From JBAYHN01 sp041666125 (GTDB lineage: Bacteria > Patescibacteriota > Gracilibacteria > UBA1369 > UM-FILTER-53-11): a stretch of 20,642 nt of DNA. The position numbers and the translations under genes were made by a program. Of this stretch, positions 1 to 6,971 are shown in pieces (position 1 is the stretch's first letter; each line of letters starts with the position of its first letter). The DNA lies in the NCBI GenBank assembly GCA_041666125.1, contig JBAYHN010000019.1:1-20642 (forward strand). The letters are read 5' to 3'. The notes beneath the pieces were generated by a model, which worked only from the letters and a program-made list of their open reading frames with translations, had not been told where the DNA came from and did no database searches.

Positions 1-124
1 AAAAATTTAATATTAAAATATTGTCCGCGGAGGTATTGCCCCTTCTTTAAAATATGCTCAATCCGTAAAGAGGCACCTATTTTGAATTTTTTTGGAAGCA
101 TTTAAATTCGCTGCATTTAGATCC

Positions 125-146
125 AGGCGCTTATATAAAAGCGCCT
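125..146. repeat. Perfect 8-bp hairpin, AGGCGCTT / AAGCGCCT
   Basis: AGGCGCTT (125-132) and its exact complement AAGCGCCT (139-146) flank a 6-nt ATATAA loop. No T-run follows on either strand, so this is not a standard intrinsic terminator. Its 3' arm overlaps the GC-rich element at 141-155. Confidence 0.7.
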
Positions 147-155
147 TCGCTGCGC
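141..155 (-). repeat. GC-rich mini-hairpin element, copy A
   Basis: Read on the minus strand this is GCGCAGCGAAGGCGC. It matches 13 of 15 positions of the plus-strand element GCGCAGTGAATGCGC at 10425-10439. GCGC arms pair around a short loop. A looser relative lies at 4047-4067. Two or three copies in non-coding gaps of an AT-rich window may mark a small dispersed palindromic element, but chance is not excluded. Confidence 0.35.
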
Positions 156-372
156 TTATACAGACAACTTACGTCTGCCTTTGCTACGGCGTCTTTTTAT
201 TACTGCTCGGCCGCTTTTAGTGCGCATTCTGGCCCTAAAACCGTGAGTGCGATTGCGTTTTCTTTGCTTTGCTTTTGCTAACATGCGCGCATAATAACCT
301 GAAACAAATATGATGTAAAGCCGAGGTGGGTAATATAGGACATATTAAGATAGCGTTTATCTGTAAAATTGC

Positions 373-401
373 TTGAGATAAATAATCCAAAGTAGTAGAT
401 T
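373..401 (+). promoter_or_regulatory. Probable sigma70-type promoter for the 417 gene
   Basis: TTGAGA (373-378) is one base off the -35 consensus. It is followed by a 17-nt spacer and TAGATT (396-401) as a 4/6 match to the -10. Transcription would start near 408, leaving about 9 nt before the ATG at 417, with no Shine-Dalgarno sequence. Confidence 0.45.
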
Positions 402-416
402 TAATGTTGATACATT

Positions 417-2429
417 ATGGCTTTTAATTACGAATCAGAATTTATTTTCATAGGGCGAGGGGACGAAAGTTTCCTCGAAAATTATTCTTATGAATTAAGC
501 AGCGATCCTCAGTGCGAAGGTGGGAAGATTTTTATGGCACTGGAGATTTTGAATAATCAAGCCGAGGCGGAAGATGTTGGTGAGGCGATTTTTGCGACTT
601 TTAAACAGAAGTTTTATGAGAATCTAAAGGGAGATCCTTATGAGAGATTTGAAGAAGCTTTAAAGGAAGCCAATAAAACTATAGAAACCCTTAAAGAAGA
701 AAAAGTTTCGCGCTTTATTGGGAATATGAATGTAGCTCTTGGTGCAATAGTGGATGGTGGTCTTTTTATTTCCACTACCGGAGATGCGGAAGTATATATG
801 GTGCGTCGCAGATTTGTTTCTATTGTTTCCGAAGGCCTTTCGGCGGATGCCAAAGGCGAGACTTTTGTGAATATCGCAAATGGTTCACTCGAAGTTGGCG
901 ATAGCGTGATATTTTCCTCTACCAGATTGCTTCGTTATATAACAAAAGCTGAACTTGGAAGGATTTTTGCGGAATCGGCAGCTCACAAAATAGGAATGGC
1001 TCTTGGTGAGTTGCAGGATTTTATAGCGACGGAAATTTTGGGTCGCAGCTCCGTGATCGGAATCTCTATTAAGCAACAACAATTGCAGCAGGAGGAAGAA
1101 GAAGAAGGAGGTGAATCGGTTTTTGAAGTGGATCAGTCCAATAAACTTGATGCGTTTTTGGAAAAACTTCCGGGTCGCGGGATTTTTGCTCGCATAAAAT
1201 TGTCTACAAAGTTGCCTTCGCTTAGCGGTTTCTTTGGAAAAATTGCTTCTTTGTTGCCACATGGACTCAGCATAAAAAAGCCGGAAATGCCAGAAATGAA
1301 AATCCCTGGCGCAAGTTTTTTTAAGAATATGAGCAAAGGTAGGATTTTGGTTTTGGGAAGCATCGTTTTGTTGGTTTTTGTGGTTGGTGTGTTTTGGTTG
1401 AGCGCCAGCAGCAATCAAAAAAGGATTGTTTTGGAATTGCAGTCCAAACTTAATAGTTCTCGCGATTTGATGAACGAGGCCATTACAACCGGCCAGTTCG
1501 ACAAGGTAAAGGCCGCGGATCTTTTGAATACCAGTGAAAAAACGGCGGTGGAAGTTTTGAATTCCAAATATATGCGTGCGGATGCGGTAAAAATGCTCGA
1601 TGATATTCAGAAAAATCGCGATTTGTTGGATGAGGTTAAGCGTGTAGATATGCCAACTGTCGTTGCGGATTTTTCGCAGAAAAGGAGCAATGTAAACGCT
1701 CTTGGTTTAATTTCCCTAAAAGACAGACTCTATGGTTTTGAATACAACGCTCTTTATGAAATTATTTTAGATAAACTTCAAGATCCGTTCACAATCAGCG
1801 ATTTGGAGACAATTATAGTTGGTACTGATTTTAAAGAAGGGGATTCACTTTTGTTTTTGACTCGCACGGGCAAAATGATTGAATATGTTGCGGCTCGTTT
1901 TGGTTTGATTTCCACAAAAGATGGGATTTGGAAAAAGGGTGTGGATATGAAGACTTATAATGACAGGCTTTATATTCTTGATCCTGAAAGAAATCAGATT
2001 TGGCGTTACACAAGGCGCAAAGACGTTTTTGATGTCGGAGAGGCTTACAATCAAAATGCAGATTTGAGCAAAGCGGTTTCTTTGGCAATAGATTCCAGCA
2101 TTTATGTGCTTAATTCCGATGGAACGGTTATTCAGATGTATCAGGGCCAAAAACAGGATTATCCGCTTCGCAGAATGCCCCTTAAGCCTGTAAAGGCCGC
2201 GTCAAAGATTTATACCAATGCCGAATTGACCAAAGTGTTTATTCTTGAGCCTTCGGAGCAGCGCGTTGTGGTTTTCCGTAAGGATTTGCAAAATGGTGGA
2301 GCTGCTTATCAAACTCAATATGTCTTCAAAAATACCGGCATGTTAAGAGATATGTTGGTTGTGGATAGCCGTCTTTATGTAATGGATGATAAGAAGGTTT
2401 ATATGGTGAATTTGGGAGGATTGCTTTAG
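417..2429 (+). CDS. PPM-phosphatase-like membrane protein with C-terminal propeller-like region
   Basis: The 670-residue product has three parts. Residues about 1-215 resemble a PP2C/PPM-type protein phosphatase fold; the core strand pair appears as GDAEVYMVRR at 122-131, equivalent to the family GDSR-Y motif. Residues about 310-330 form one transmembrane helix, followed by a helical stretch to about 420. Residues about 430-670 are short beta-rich repeats of the type 'D-RLYILD', 'SSIYVLN', 'SRLYVMD', suggesting a beta-propeller outside the membrane. The usual DG-GG and C-terminal D-N metal-binding motifs are not recognisable: the expected sites read EGGKIFMALE and SSVIGISI. The cytoplasmic domain may therefore be a pseudophosphatase or a very divergent enzyme. 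The ATG at 417 lacks a ribosome binding site. The gene converges on the next one with a 4-bp overlap of stop codons. Confidence 0.7.
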   Translation: MAFNYESEFIFIGRGDESFLENYSYELSSDPQCEGGKIFMALEILNNQAEAEDVGEAIFATFKQKFYENLKGDPYERFEEALKEANKTIETLKEEKVSRFIGNMNVALGAIVDGGLFISTTGDAEVYMVRRRFVSIVSEGLSADAKGETFVNIANGSLEVGDSVIFSSTRLLRYITKAELGRIFAESAAHKIGMALGELQDFIATEILGRSSVIGISIKQQQLQQEEEEEGGESVFEVDQSNKLDAFLEKLPGRGIFARIKLSTKLPSLSGFFGKIASLLPHGLSIKKPEMPEMKIPGASFFKNMSKGRILVLGSIVLLVFVVGVFWLSASSNQKRIVLELQSKLNSSRDLMNEAITTGQFDKVKAADLLNTSEKTAVEVLNSKYMRADAVKMLDDIQKNRDLLDEVKRVDMPTVVADFSQKRSNVNALGLISLKDRLYGFEYNALYEIILDKLQDPFTISDLETIIVGTDFKEGDSLLFLTRTGKMIEYVAARFGLISTKDGIWKKGVDMKTYNDRLYILDPERNQIWRYTRRKDVFDVGEAYNQNADLSKAVSLAIDSSIYVLNSDGTVIQMYQGQKQDYPLRRMPLKPVKAASKIYTNAELTKVFILEPSEQRVVVFRKDLQNGGAAYQTQYVFKNTGMLRDMLVVDSRLYVMDDKKVYMVNLGGLL

Positions 2430-3580
2430 GCTTTCTTTAGTTTGCAGAGATTTATAAGGAATTTTGCGATAGAGTCTGCCGCTTCGGGTCTTCTTTGAGA
2501 TTCCAGGTTCTTTTCAATCAACTCTTTATTGTTAAATATGTACTCAATGGCGGTGTCGAAATTATCCAAGTCTTTGTTTAAAACCACGCCGAGATTGTAT
2601 TTTTGCACCAACATCGCGTTGCCGATCTCTTGGCCGGGGATAACATCAATTATTATCATTGGTTTTTTGCTTTCGATGCATTCCACAACCGTTGCGCCGC
2701 CTGCTTTAGTAAGGATTATGTCGGAGCCGTGAATGAATTTGTGCATTTCGTTTGTCCAGCCGGTTATGCGCTTCCCAATTGGCCATTTCATTTTGGAAAG
2801 TTTTTCGGTCCATCTTTTGTTTGCCGCATTAATAATGGCGACTTGAATGTTTTTTAATTTGGTTTCTTGTAGTTTTTGTGCGATTTTTTTTACTTTTGCC
2901 CAATTCATTCCGGTTGAAAGTATTAACAGGAGGGTTTTTTTCTTTGGTGAGAGTTGGAAATGTTGGTAAAAATCTGTTTGTGGCTTGCATGCGCAGAATT
3001 TTCTGGAAACCGGGTAGCCAAAAGCGAGGATTTTTTCTTCCGGAATGCCAAGATTTTTAAGTGAAACTTTTGTGTCTTCGTTTGAGACAAAAAAGTAATC
3101 CGGATTGCCGATTGTCCATGCGTTATGGACGCTAATTGAATCTGTTATTACGCTCACGAATGGTAACTTTCCGCCGCTATATTTTTCCCAGCTTTTTTTG
3201 ATTAAAATGTCCCAAACTGGAAAGGTGGAAACCAGTACCGATGGCTTTTTTTCTTCAATTAATTCAATGAATTTTTGTTGGAGAAAAGGCGCGCTTATTG
3301 CATTTAGAAATTTTAGCGGAAGGTCAGAATCTGAGCTGTGATTAAAAATCATTTCCCAGATTCTTGGCGAAATTTTTAGTGAGTTTAGATAAAAGGTTTT
3401 TGTGGCGTTTGTAACAAAATTCGAACTCGAAACAAAGTCTATGGTCTCAACAGAGCATTTTTTGCCGGCAGTGCGACGCAGAGCCTCCTCTATGGCGTGT
3501 GCAACCGAAACGTGTCCGCTCCCGATTGAACCTGTAAGGATTAGGACGTTACACGGTTGATGCTTCGTGTGGTTTGTCAT
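2426..3580 (-). CDS. GT28-type glycosyltransferase, MurG / diacylglycerol glucosyltransferase-like
   Basis: This 384-residue protein has the two-domain GT-B layout of the MurG / monogalactosyldiacylglycerol synthase / UgtP group. The N-terminal acceptor domain begins with a hydrophobic strand and the glycine-rich loop SIGSGH (about 18-23). The C-terminal nucleotide-sugar domain carries KAGGATVVE (about 293-301) followed by PGQEIGNA, where the family binds the UDP-sugar. It probably transfers a hexose from UDP-sugar to a membrane lipid at the cytoplasmic face; MurG activity is less likely because the SIGSGH...VAHAI start is typical of the glycolipid branch. The ATG at 3580 has GAAGAAG immediately upstream, one of the few purine-rich leaders here. 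It lies inside the dCMP deaminase gene (32-bp overlap), so the two are probably co-transcribed. Confidence 0.75.
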   Translation of the reverse strand: MTNHTKHQPCNVLILTGSIGSGHVSVAHAIEEALRRTAGKKCSVETIDFVSSSNFVTNATKTFYLNSLKISPRIWEMIFNHSSDSDLPLKFLNAISAPFLQQKFIELIEEKKPSVLVSTFPVWDILIKKSWEKYSGGKLPFVSVITDSISVHNAWTIGNPDYFFVSNEDTKVSLKNLGIPEEKILAFGYPVSRKFCACKPQTDFYQHFQLSPKKKTLLLILSTGMNWAKVKKIAQKLQETKLKNIQVAIINAANKRWTEKLSKMKWPIGKRITGWTNEMHKFIHGSDIILTKAGGATVVECIESKKPMIIIDVIPGQEIGNAMLVQKYNLGVVLNKDLDNFDTAIEYIFNNKELIEKNLESQRRPEAADSIAKFLINLCKLKKA

Positions 3581-4028
3581 CTTCTTCGTGATATTGAACT
3601 ACTTCAAGTTTAAAATCTTTCAATGTGTCGTAAATGGGAATTACATCAGGAAAACCTTTGATGTATACAACTCGTTTTATTCCGCTTTCGGCAATTATTC
3701 CTTCGCAAATGCGACATGGATGTGAGGTGACATAAATAGTTGCGCCGGCGAGAGAAATCCCTTTTTTGGCTGCCGTAGTAATTAATCTTTGTTCAGCGCA
3801 AATTCCATAGCAAATTTCGCGCTTGGTGCCGGAAGGAATTTTTTGTATATCGCGAATACAACCCATTACTTTGCAGTCATAGCATTTGTGCGGGCTGTTA
3901 TCTGCTTTTAGTAGCATTTTGCCGTTTTTTACAACTATTGCCGCCACTTTTGCGCGCAGACAGCGCGAAGATGCACTCGTCTTTTTGAGTAGGTTTAAGA
4001 ACTTTTTATCTTCTTTTTTAAGTGGCAT
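3549..4028 (-). CDS. Deoxycytidylate (dCMP) deaminase family protein
   Basis: The 159-residue product belongs to the zinc-dependent CMP/dCMP deaminase fold and should convert dCMP to dUMP, the precursor of dTMP. The catalytic pair is C77-A-E79 and P104-C105-x-x-C108. E79 would be the proton shuttle, and C77, C105 and C108 the zinc ligands. The conserved GC-R....IPSG stretch with C49, C52, C57 and C73 resembles archaeal/ComEB-type dCMP deaminases and probably forms a second, structural zinc site. Oddity: the usual H-A-E is C-A-E, and the family N-A after it is R-L. A perfect -10 box sits 6 nt before the ATG, so the mRNA is probably leaderless. The 3' end overlaps the glycosyltransferase start. 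Confidence 0.8.
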   Translation of the reverse strand: MPLKKEDKKFLNLLKKTSASSRCLRAKVAAIVVKNGKMLLKADNSPHKCYDCKVMGCIRDIQKIPSGTKREICYGICAEQRLITTAAKKGISLAGATIYVTSHPCRICEGIIAESGIKRVVYIKGFPDVIPIYDTLKDFKLEVVQYHEEDDKPHEASTV

Positions 4029-4034
4029 GTATTG

Positions 4035-4043
4035 ATTATACCA
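4035..4043 (-). promoter_or_regulatory. Extended -10 promoter giving a leaderless dCMP deaminase mRNA
   Basis: On the minus strand TGG-TATAAT (4043 down to 4035) is a perfect extended -10. Six bases (CAATAC) separate it from the ATG at 4028, so the predicted transcription start is the A of the start codon. The -35 region (TCCGCT at 17 nt) is poor, which is usual for extended -10 promoters. Confidence 0.6.
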
Positions 4044-4046
4044 CCA

Positions 4047-4067
4047 GGCCGCAGCATAGCGGAGGCC
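4047..4067. repeat. GC-rich imperfect hairpin between R15P isomerase and dCMP deaminase genes
   Basis: CCGC (4049-4052) and GCGG (4059-4062) pair around AGCATA, and GG (4047-4048) can pair with CC (4066-4067). It lies just upstream of the -10 box of the dCMP deaminase and downstream of the R15P isomerase stop. It may end or process the upstream transcript, but no T-run follows. It loosely resembles the elements at 141-155 and 10425-10439. Confidence 0.35.
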
Positions 4068-4076
4068 ATTAATACA

Positions 4077-4940
4077 TTAAGCAGTTAGCCACGGATAGGT
4101 CTTCTTTATTTCCATAACCAGTGTTTCTGGTTTAAAGACCCCAAGTTCTGTAATTATTCCGGAAATTTTATCTGAAGGAGTTAATTCGAATGCAGGATTT
4201 ATGACTTTTACGCCGGCTGGTGCGCCGTCCCACACTTCTTTTGGGTCGCGCTCTTCGATTGGTTCATCTGCACCGCCTATTGTGGCTGGGTCAAATTTCC
4301 ATGAGTTTGTGCAAGAATAAACGGGAATTTGGTATAGATTTGCGAATTCGACGAGCATTGTTGTTCCAACTTTATTTACCACGTTTCCTTCTGCCGTTAC
4401 TGCGTCTGCGCCAAATAAAAACAAGTCTGCGCTTTTCATTCCAAGTCTGCCGGCGCTATCTACGCTGTGAATTACCGGAATGCCGGCCAGCGCTAGCTCT
4501 TCCGCTGTTTTGCGGCCTTGGTAGCGTGGGCGAGTTTCTGTGTTTCGTACTGTGAACTTTTTCCCTTCCTGCCATGCTTTTATTAAAATTTTAGTAACTG
4601 TGCTGGCGTGGCAATGAGTAAAAATTACCATGCCGTCATGTATTTTTTTTGCACCAATTTCTGCAATTTTTTCTTTTGAAGTTTTAAAATAGTTCACCAC
4701 CGTTTCTGCCACGTTTGGATCTTTTTTAAAATTCAGCAAACAGTAATTAAGCGCATTCCTAAGCCCTGGTTCCGTTTCTCGTTGAGACGAAATCTCTTTT
4801 ATATATTCTTTTAATTTTGCCTCGTCCTGCGTCTCTTTTAATTTTTCCGCAAAAGCGCGAACTCCGGCAACCGCAATATTTTCGGCGCCCTGAATTTCGA
4901 GCGATTTTATTTTCTGAAGTGTTTCTTCGTAAAGTCCCAT
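4077..4940 (-). CDS. Ribose-1,5-bisphosphate isomerase (e2b2-type)
   Basis: This 287-residue protein of the eIF-2B alpha/methylthioribose-1-phosphate isomerase superfamily should convert ribose 1,5-bisphosphate to ribulose 1,5-bisphosphate. Counting from the ATG at 4940, C110 (in THCHAST) and D179 (in FGADAV) are 69 residues apart. This is the same spacing as the catalytic Cys133 and Asp202 that I recall for the Thermococcus kodakarensis enzyme. Further conserved blocks are RPRYQGR (138-144) and VNKVGT (188-193). The frame stays open to a TTG at 4961, but ATG 4940 starts 2 nt after the AMP phosphorylase stop and matches the family N-terminus, so I chose it. The two genes are almost certainly translationally coupled and act in sequence in the AMP-to-RuBisCO pathway. 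Confidence 0.9.
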   Translation of the reverse strand: MGLYEETLQKIKSLEIQGAENIAVAGVRAFAEKLKETQDEAKLKEYIKEISSQRETEPGLRNALNYCLLNFKKDPNVAETVVNYFKTSKEKIAEIGAKKIHDGMVIFTHCHASTVTKILIKAWQEGKKFTVRNTETRPRYQGRKTAEELALAGIPVIHSVDSAGRLGMKSADLFLFGADAVTAEGNVVNKVGTTMLVEFANLYQIPVYSCTNSWKFDPATIGGADEPIEERDPKEVWDGAPAGVKVINPAFELTPSDKISGIITELGVFKPETLVMEIKKTYPWLTA

Positions 4941-4942
4941 AA

Positions 4943-6418
4943 CTAAGCGATTGTATAGCAAGTATTTAATTTTGCGAATTCCATTGAGTAGGCGAGTCTG
5001 TCTTTGCTGCCTGCATAAATTGTCATAAGAGGTTCGCCTTTTTTTACCTTATCGCCAACTTTTTTTAGAATGAAAAGTCCCGAAGCCTCATCTTTTGGTG
5101 CACCTGCAAGCCTTGCAAGGTGAGCAACCTGTTTATTTGCTATAGCTTTTATTTTGCCAGCTTTTGTAGCCAAAACATTTTGTGAGAACTTTGCAGGTTT
5201 CCCGATTTTCTTTTTGCCCTGAGCCTCAATAATTTGATTAAATTTTCTGTAAGCTTTTCCGGAATTTAATAGCTCTTCTGCCATTTTTTTGCCTTTGCCG
5301 TGTTTTGCCTTACCGGTCAATTCAAGAAGAACGCCAGATTCCATTATTGATTTTTCACGCAAATCTTCAGGTGCATCTTTATCATTTTTTAAAACTTTTA
5401 TAACATCCAACATCTCGAGCAGCGGACCGATTCCTTGGCCAATAGGTTGTGAACCATCAGTAATAATCACTTTTACTTTCATCCCAAGCATTTTGCCGAT
5501 TTTTAGGAATTTGCTTTTTAGATGCTGCGCATGCTTTGCGTCAATTATTTTCACGCCTGGGCCAACCGGAATATCAATAAGAACATGGTTTGCCGAGACT
5601 GAATGCTTTTTGGCCATAATAGAGGCAAGAAGCATACCTTCCGGATCAAGGCTCATTGGGTGGCGAATCTTTATCATGCGGTCGTCTGCTGCGGCAAGGT
5701 CAACTCCGCCGCCCCAAACCATAAATCCACCAACTTTATTGGCAATCTGCATGAGTTTGTGAGCATTTATTGTTACGTTACATATTGATTCAACCGCGTC
5801 CGCTGTTCCAGCTGGAGAGGTGATTGCGCGTGAAGATGTTTTTGGCATCAAAACGCCGGAAGCTACAACTATTGCAACAACGACCGGAGTAACCCTGTTT
5901 CCAGGAACTCCACCGATGCAGTGCTTATCTGCGACAATTTTGCCTTTAAATTCCAATTTTTTTCCATTTTTAACAATTGCGCGGGTTAGTGCAGCCGTTT
6001 CCTCATCGCAAAGTCCGTTGGCATAACATCCGGATACAAAATAAGTCATTTCCACATCCGAAAGTTCGCCGGCAACTATGTCGTGAACAATGTCATTTAA
6101 TTGTTCGGCTGTAAGCTTTTTGCCATCCAATTTTTCGCGAATATGCAAAAGAGATTTTGGCTTATCTGCAGCTTTAATCTCAACTGTGTCTCCTTTTTCT
6201 ATATTAAGCATTTCATACGCTTCTGCAAAAAGCCCAATTTTATGACTTGGGAAATGATCTCGAGTTATATCTAACATGCAGACTACACGAGAACGGTCGC
6301 TTTTTAGGCTTATGCGGTCGCCAACATGCAAGTCCATCTTATGAGCAGTGTTTTCATGAAGAACCGCAATCATTATGCCACCTGTTTTTATATTTATTTT
6401 ATATGGTTTTAGTTCCAT
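4943..6418 (-). CDS. deoA: AMP phosphorylase, archaeal type
   Basis: The 491-residue protein phosphorolyses nucleoside 5'-monophosphates: AMP (also CMP and UMP) plus phosphate gives ribose 1,5-bisphosphate and free base. It has the N-terminal extension of about 85 residues found in archaeal AMP phosphorylases and absent from bacterial thymidine phosphorylase. It is followed by the glycosyltransferase-family-3 core with KHCIGGVPGNR (165-175) and TSSRAITSP (194-202) for phosphate and nucleotide binding. The length is close to the roughly 500-residue archaeal enzymes. The gene lies first in an operon with R15P isomerase, 2 nt apart, behind a good promoter. The symbol deoA is the usual automatic label; functionally this is AMPpase rather than thymidine phosphorylase. 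In CPR bacteria this pair normally feeds a form II/III RuBisCO encoded elsewhere or nearby. Confidence 0.92.
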   Translation of the reverse strand: MELKPYKINIKTGGIMIAVLHENTAHKMDLHVGDRISLKSDRSRVVCMLDITRDHFPSHKIGLFAEAYEMLNIEKGDTVEIKAADKPKSLLHIREKLDGKKLTAEQLNDIVHDIVAGELSDVEMTYFVSGCYANGLCDEETAALTRAIVKNGKKLEFKGKIVADKHCIGGVPGNRVTPVVVAIVVASGVLMPKTSSRAITSPAGTADAVESICNVTINAHKLMQIANKVGGFMVWGGGVDLAAADDRMIKIRHPMSLDPEGMLLASIMAKKHSVSANHVLIDIPVGPGVKIIDAKHAQHLKSKFLKIGKMLGMKVKVIITDGSQPIGQGIGPLLEMLDVIKVLKNDKDAPEDLREKSIMESGVLLELTGKAKHGKGKKMAEELLNSGKAYRKFNQIIEAQGKKKIGKPAKFSQNVLATKAGKIKAIANKQVAHLARLAGAPKDEASGLFILKKVGDKVKKGEPLMTIYAGSKDRLAYSMEFAKLNTCYTIA

Positions 6419-6463
6419 TTTTTTGTTTGTTTATGATTTAAATTGTTTCTTTTTCTTCTGTTT

Positions 6464-6492
6464 ATTGTAACATAAAAGGCCGGATTTTGCAA
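6464..6492 (-). promoter_or_regulatory. Promoter of the AMP phosphorylase - R15P isomerase operon
   Basis: On the minus strand TTGCAA (6492-6487), a 17-nt spacer and TACAAT (6469-6464) with an upstream TG (extended -10) form a good sigma70-type promoter. The leader would be about 40 nt, A-rich, and without a Shine-Dalgarno sequence before ATG 6418. The same -35 hexamer, TTGCAA, heads the pilin promoter at 18090. Confidence 0.6.
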
Positions 6493-6501
6493 TGACGCGA
6501 T

Positions 6502-6531
6502 TTGACAGGTGCATTTACGTTGGAGTAAACT
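6502..6531 (+). promoter_or_regulatory. Divergent promoter candidate for the 6562 gene
   Basis: A perfect TTGACA (6502-6507) is followed after 18 nt by TAAACT (6526-6531), a 4/6 match to the -10. Initiation near 6538 would leave about 24 nt before ATG 6562. It lies back to back with the AMP operon promoter, only 9 bp from that promoter's -35. Confidence 0.45.
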
Positions 6532-6561
6532 CATTCCCATTTGTAAATTTAAAATACTTAT

Positions 6562-6933
6562 ATGAGTATGCTTGAAAGATTTCCGAGATTGGAAAGGATT
6601 GTTTCTCCCATTAAAACCGTCCGTGGTGTTGCAATATTTTTAGTTTGGGCATCAATTGGTGCTCAACTTGCTGATTGGTATTTGGAAGTTGGCTTAAAAC
6701 AGAAAAAAACTTGTCAATTAATGGATAGTAATGAGGCAGTACCCTTTGATACATATTGGCCTATGGAACGTAGCTTTCAAGGCTTACGTGATCTTTGCAA
6801 GGAAAAATATGGTATTGATTTAACCACGGAGGAAATAGCTGCTTCTTTGAGCTTGTCTGTTGCACATGGCACAGAGGTTCCACCCGAATTGATTAAGGAA
6901 ACACTTGTTCATGAAACGATTGGTCGCCAGTAA
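6562..6933 (+). CDS. Small unknown membrane protein
   Basis: I do not recognise this 123-residue protein. It has a basic N-terminus (residues 1-21), one probable transmembrane helix at about 22-44 (GVAIFLVWASIGAQL core), then a soluble tail of about 80 residues with two cysteines and a predicted helix-rich end. The start codon has a second ATG two codons later (M1-S-M3), and no ribosome binding site is visible. It is alone on its strand between two minus-strand operons, with its own TTGACA promoter candidate. Codon pattern and the promoter support a real gene, but no function can be given. Confidence 0.55.
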   Translation: MSMLERFPRLERIVSPIKTVRGVAIFLVWASIGAQLADWYLEVGLKQKKTCQLMDSNEAVPFDTYWPMERSFQGLRDLCKEKYGIDLTTEEIAASLSLSVAHGTEVPPELIKETLVHETIGRQ

Positions 6934-6948
6934 TAATGATAATAACAG

Positions 6949-6967
6949 GTTGAGTTTATAACTTAAC
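6949..6967. terminator. Weak AT-rich hairpin between convergent genes
   Basis: GTTGAGTT (6949-6956) pairs with AACTTAAC (6960-6967), with one G-U wobble on the plus strand, around a 3-nt loop. It lies between the stop codons of the 6562 gene and argH, where a bidirectional terminator would be expected. The stem is weak and no U-run follows, so this is only a candidate. Confidence 0.25.
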
Positions 6968-6971
6968 ACAG

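Larger units (their letters stand above)
1..416. other. Non-coding upstream region, 416 bp
   Basis: I see no convincing coding frame, tRNA or rRNA here. Roughly 120-300 is richer in G+C than its flanks and holds several short inverted repeats: an 8-bp stem at 125-146, CAGAC/GTCTG at 161-165 and 173-177, and TTTTAG/CTAAAA around 214-240. The nonamer GCGCTTATA occurs twice, at 127-135 and 152-160. A (CTTTG)-like run lies around 262-278. The last 45 bases carry the likely promoter of the gene at 417. The region could hold a structured RNA, a degraded gene or the 3' region of an upstream operon; nothing here decides between these. Confidence 0.5.

Noticed and set aside
885..1418. A 177-codon open frame antisense to the 417 gene.
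   Set aside because: Its product has no domain signature and biased low-complexity composition, and the sense strand is a clear gene. Similar antisense frames at 5289-5762, 10301-10777 and 12238-12801 were rejected for the same reason.
4941..4961. Upstream TTG start for the R15P isomerase at 4961.
   Set aside because: It would overlap the AMP phosphorylase stop and add seven non-family residues; ATG 4940 fits the family start and the 2-nt coupling.
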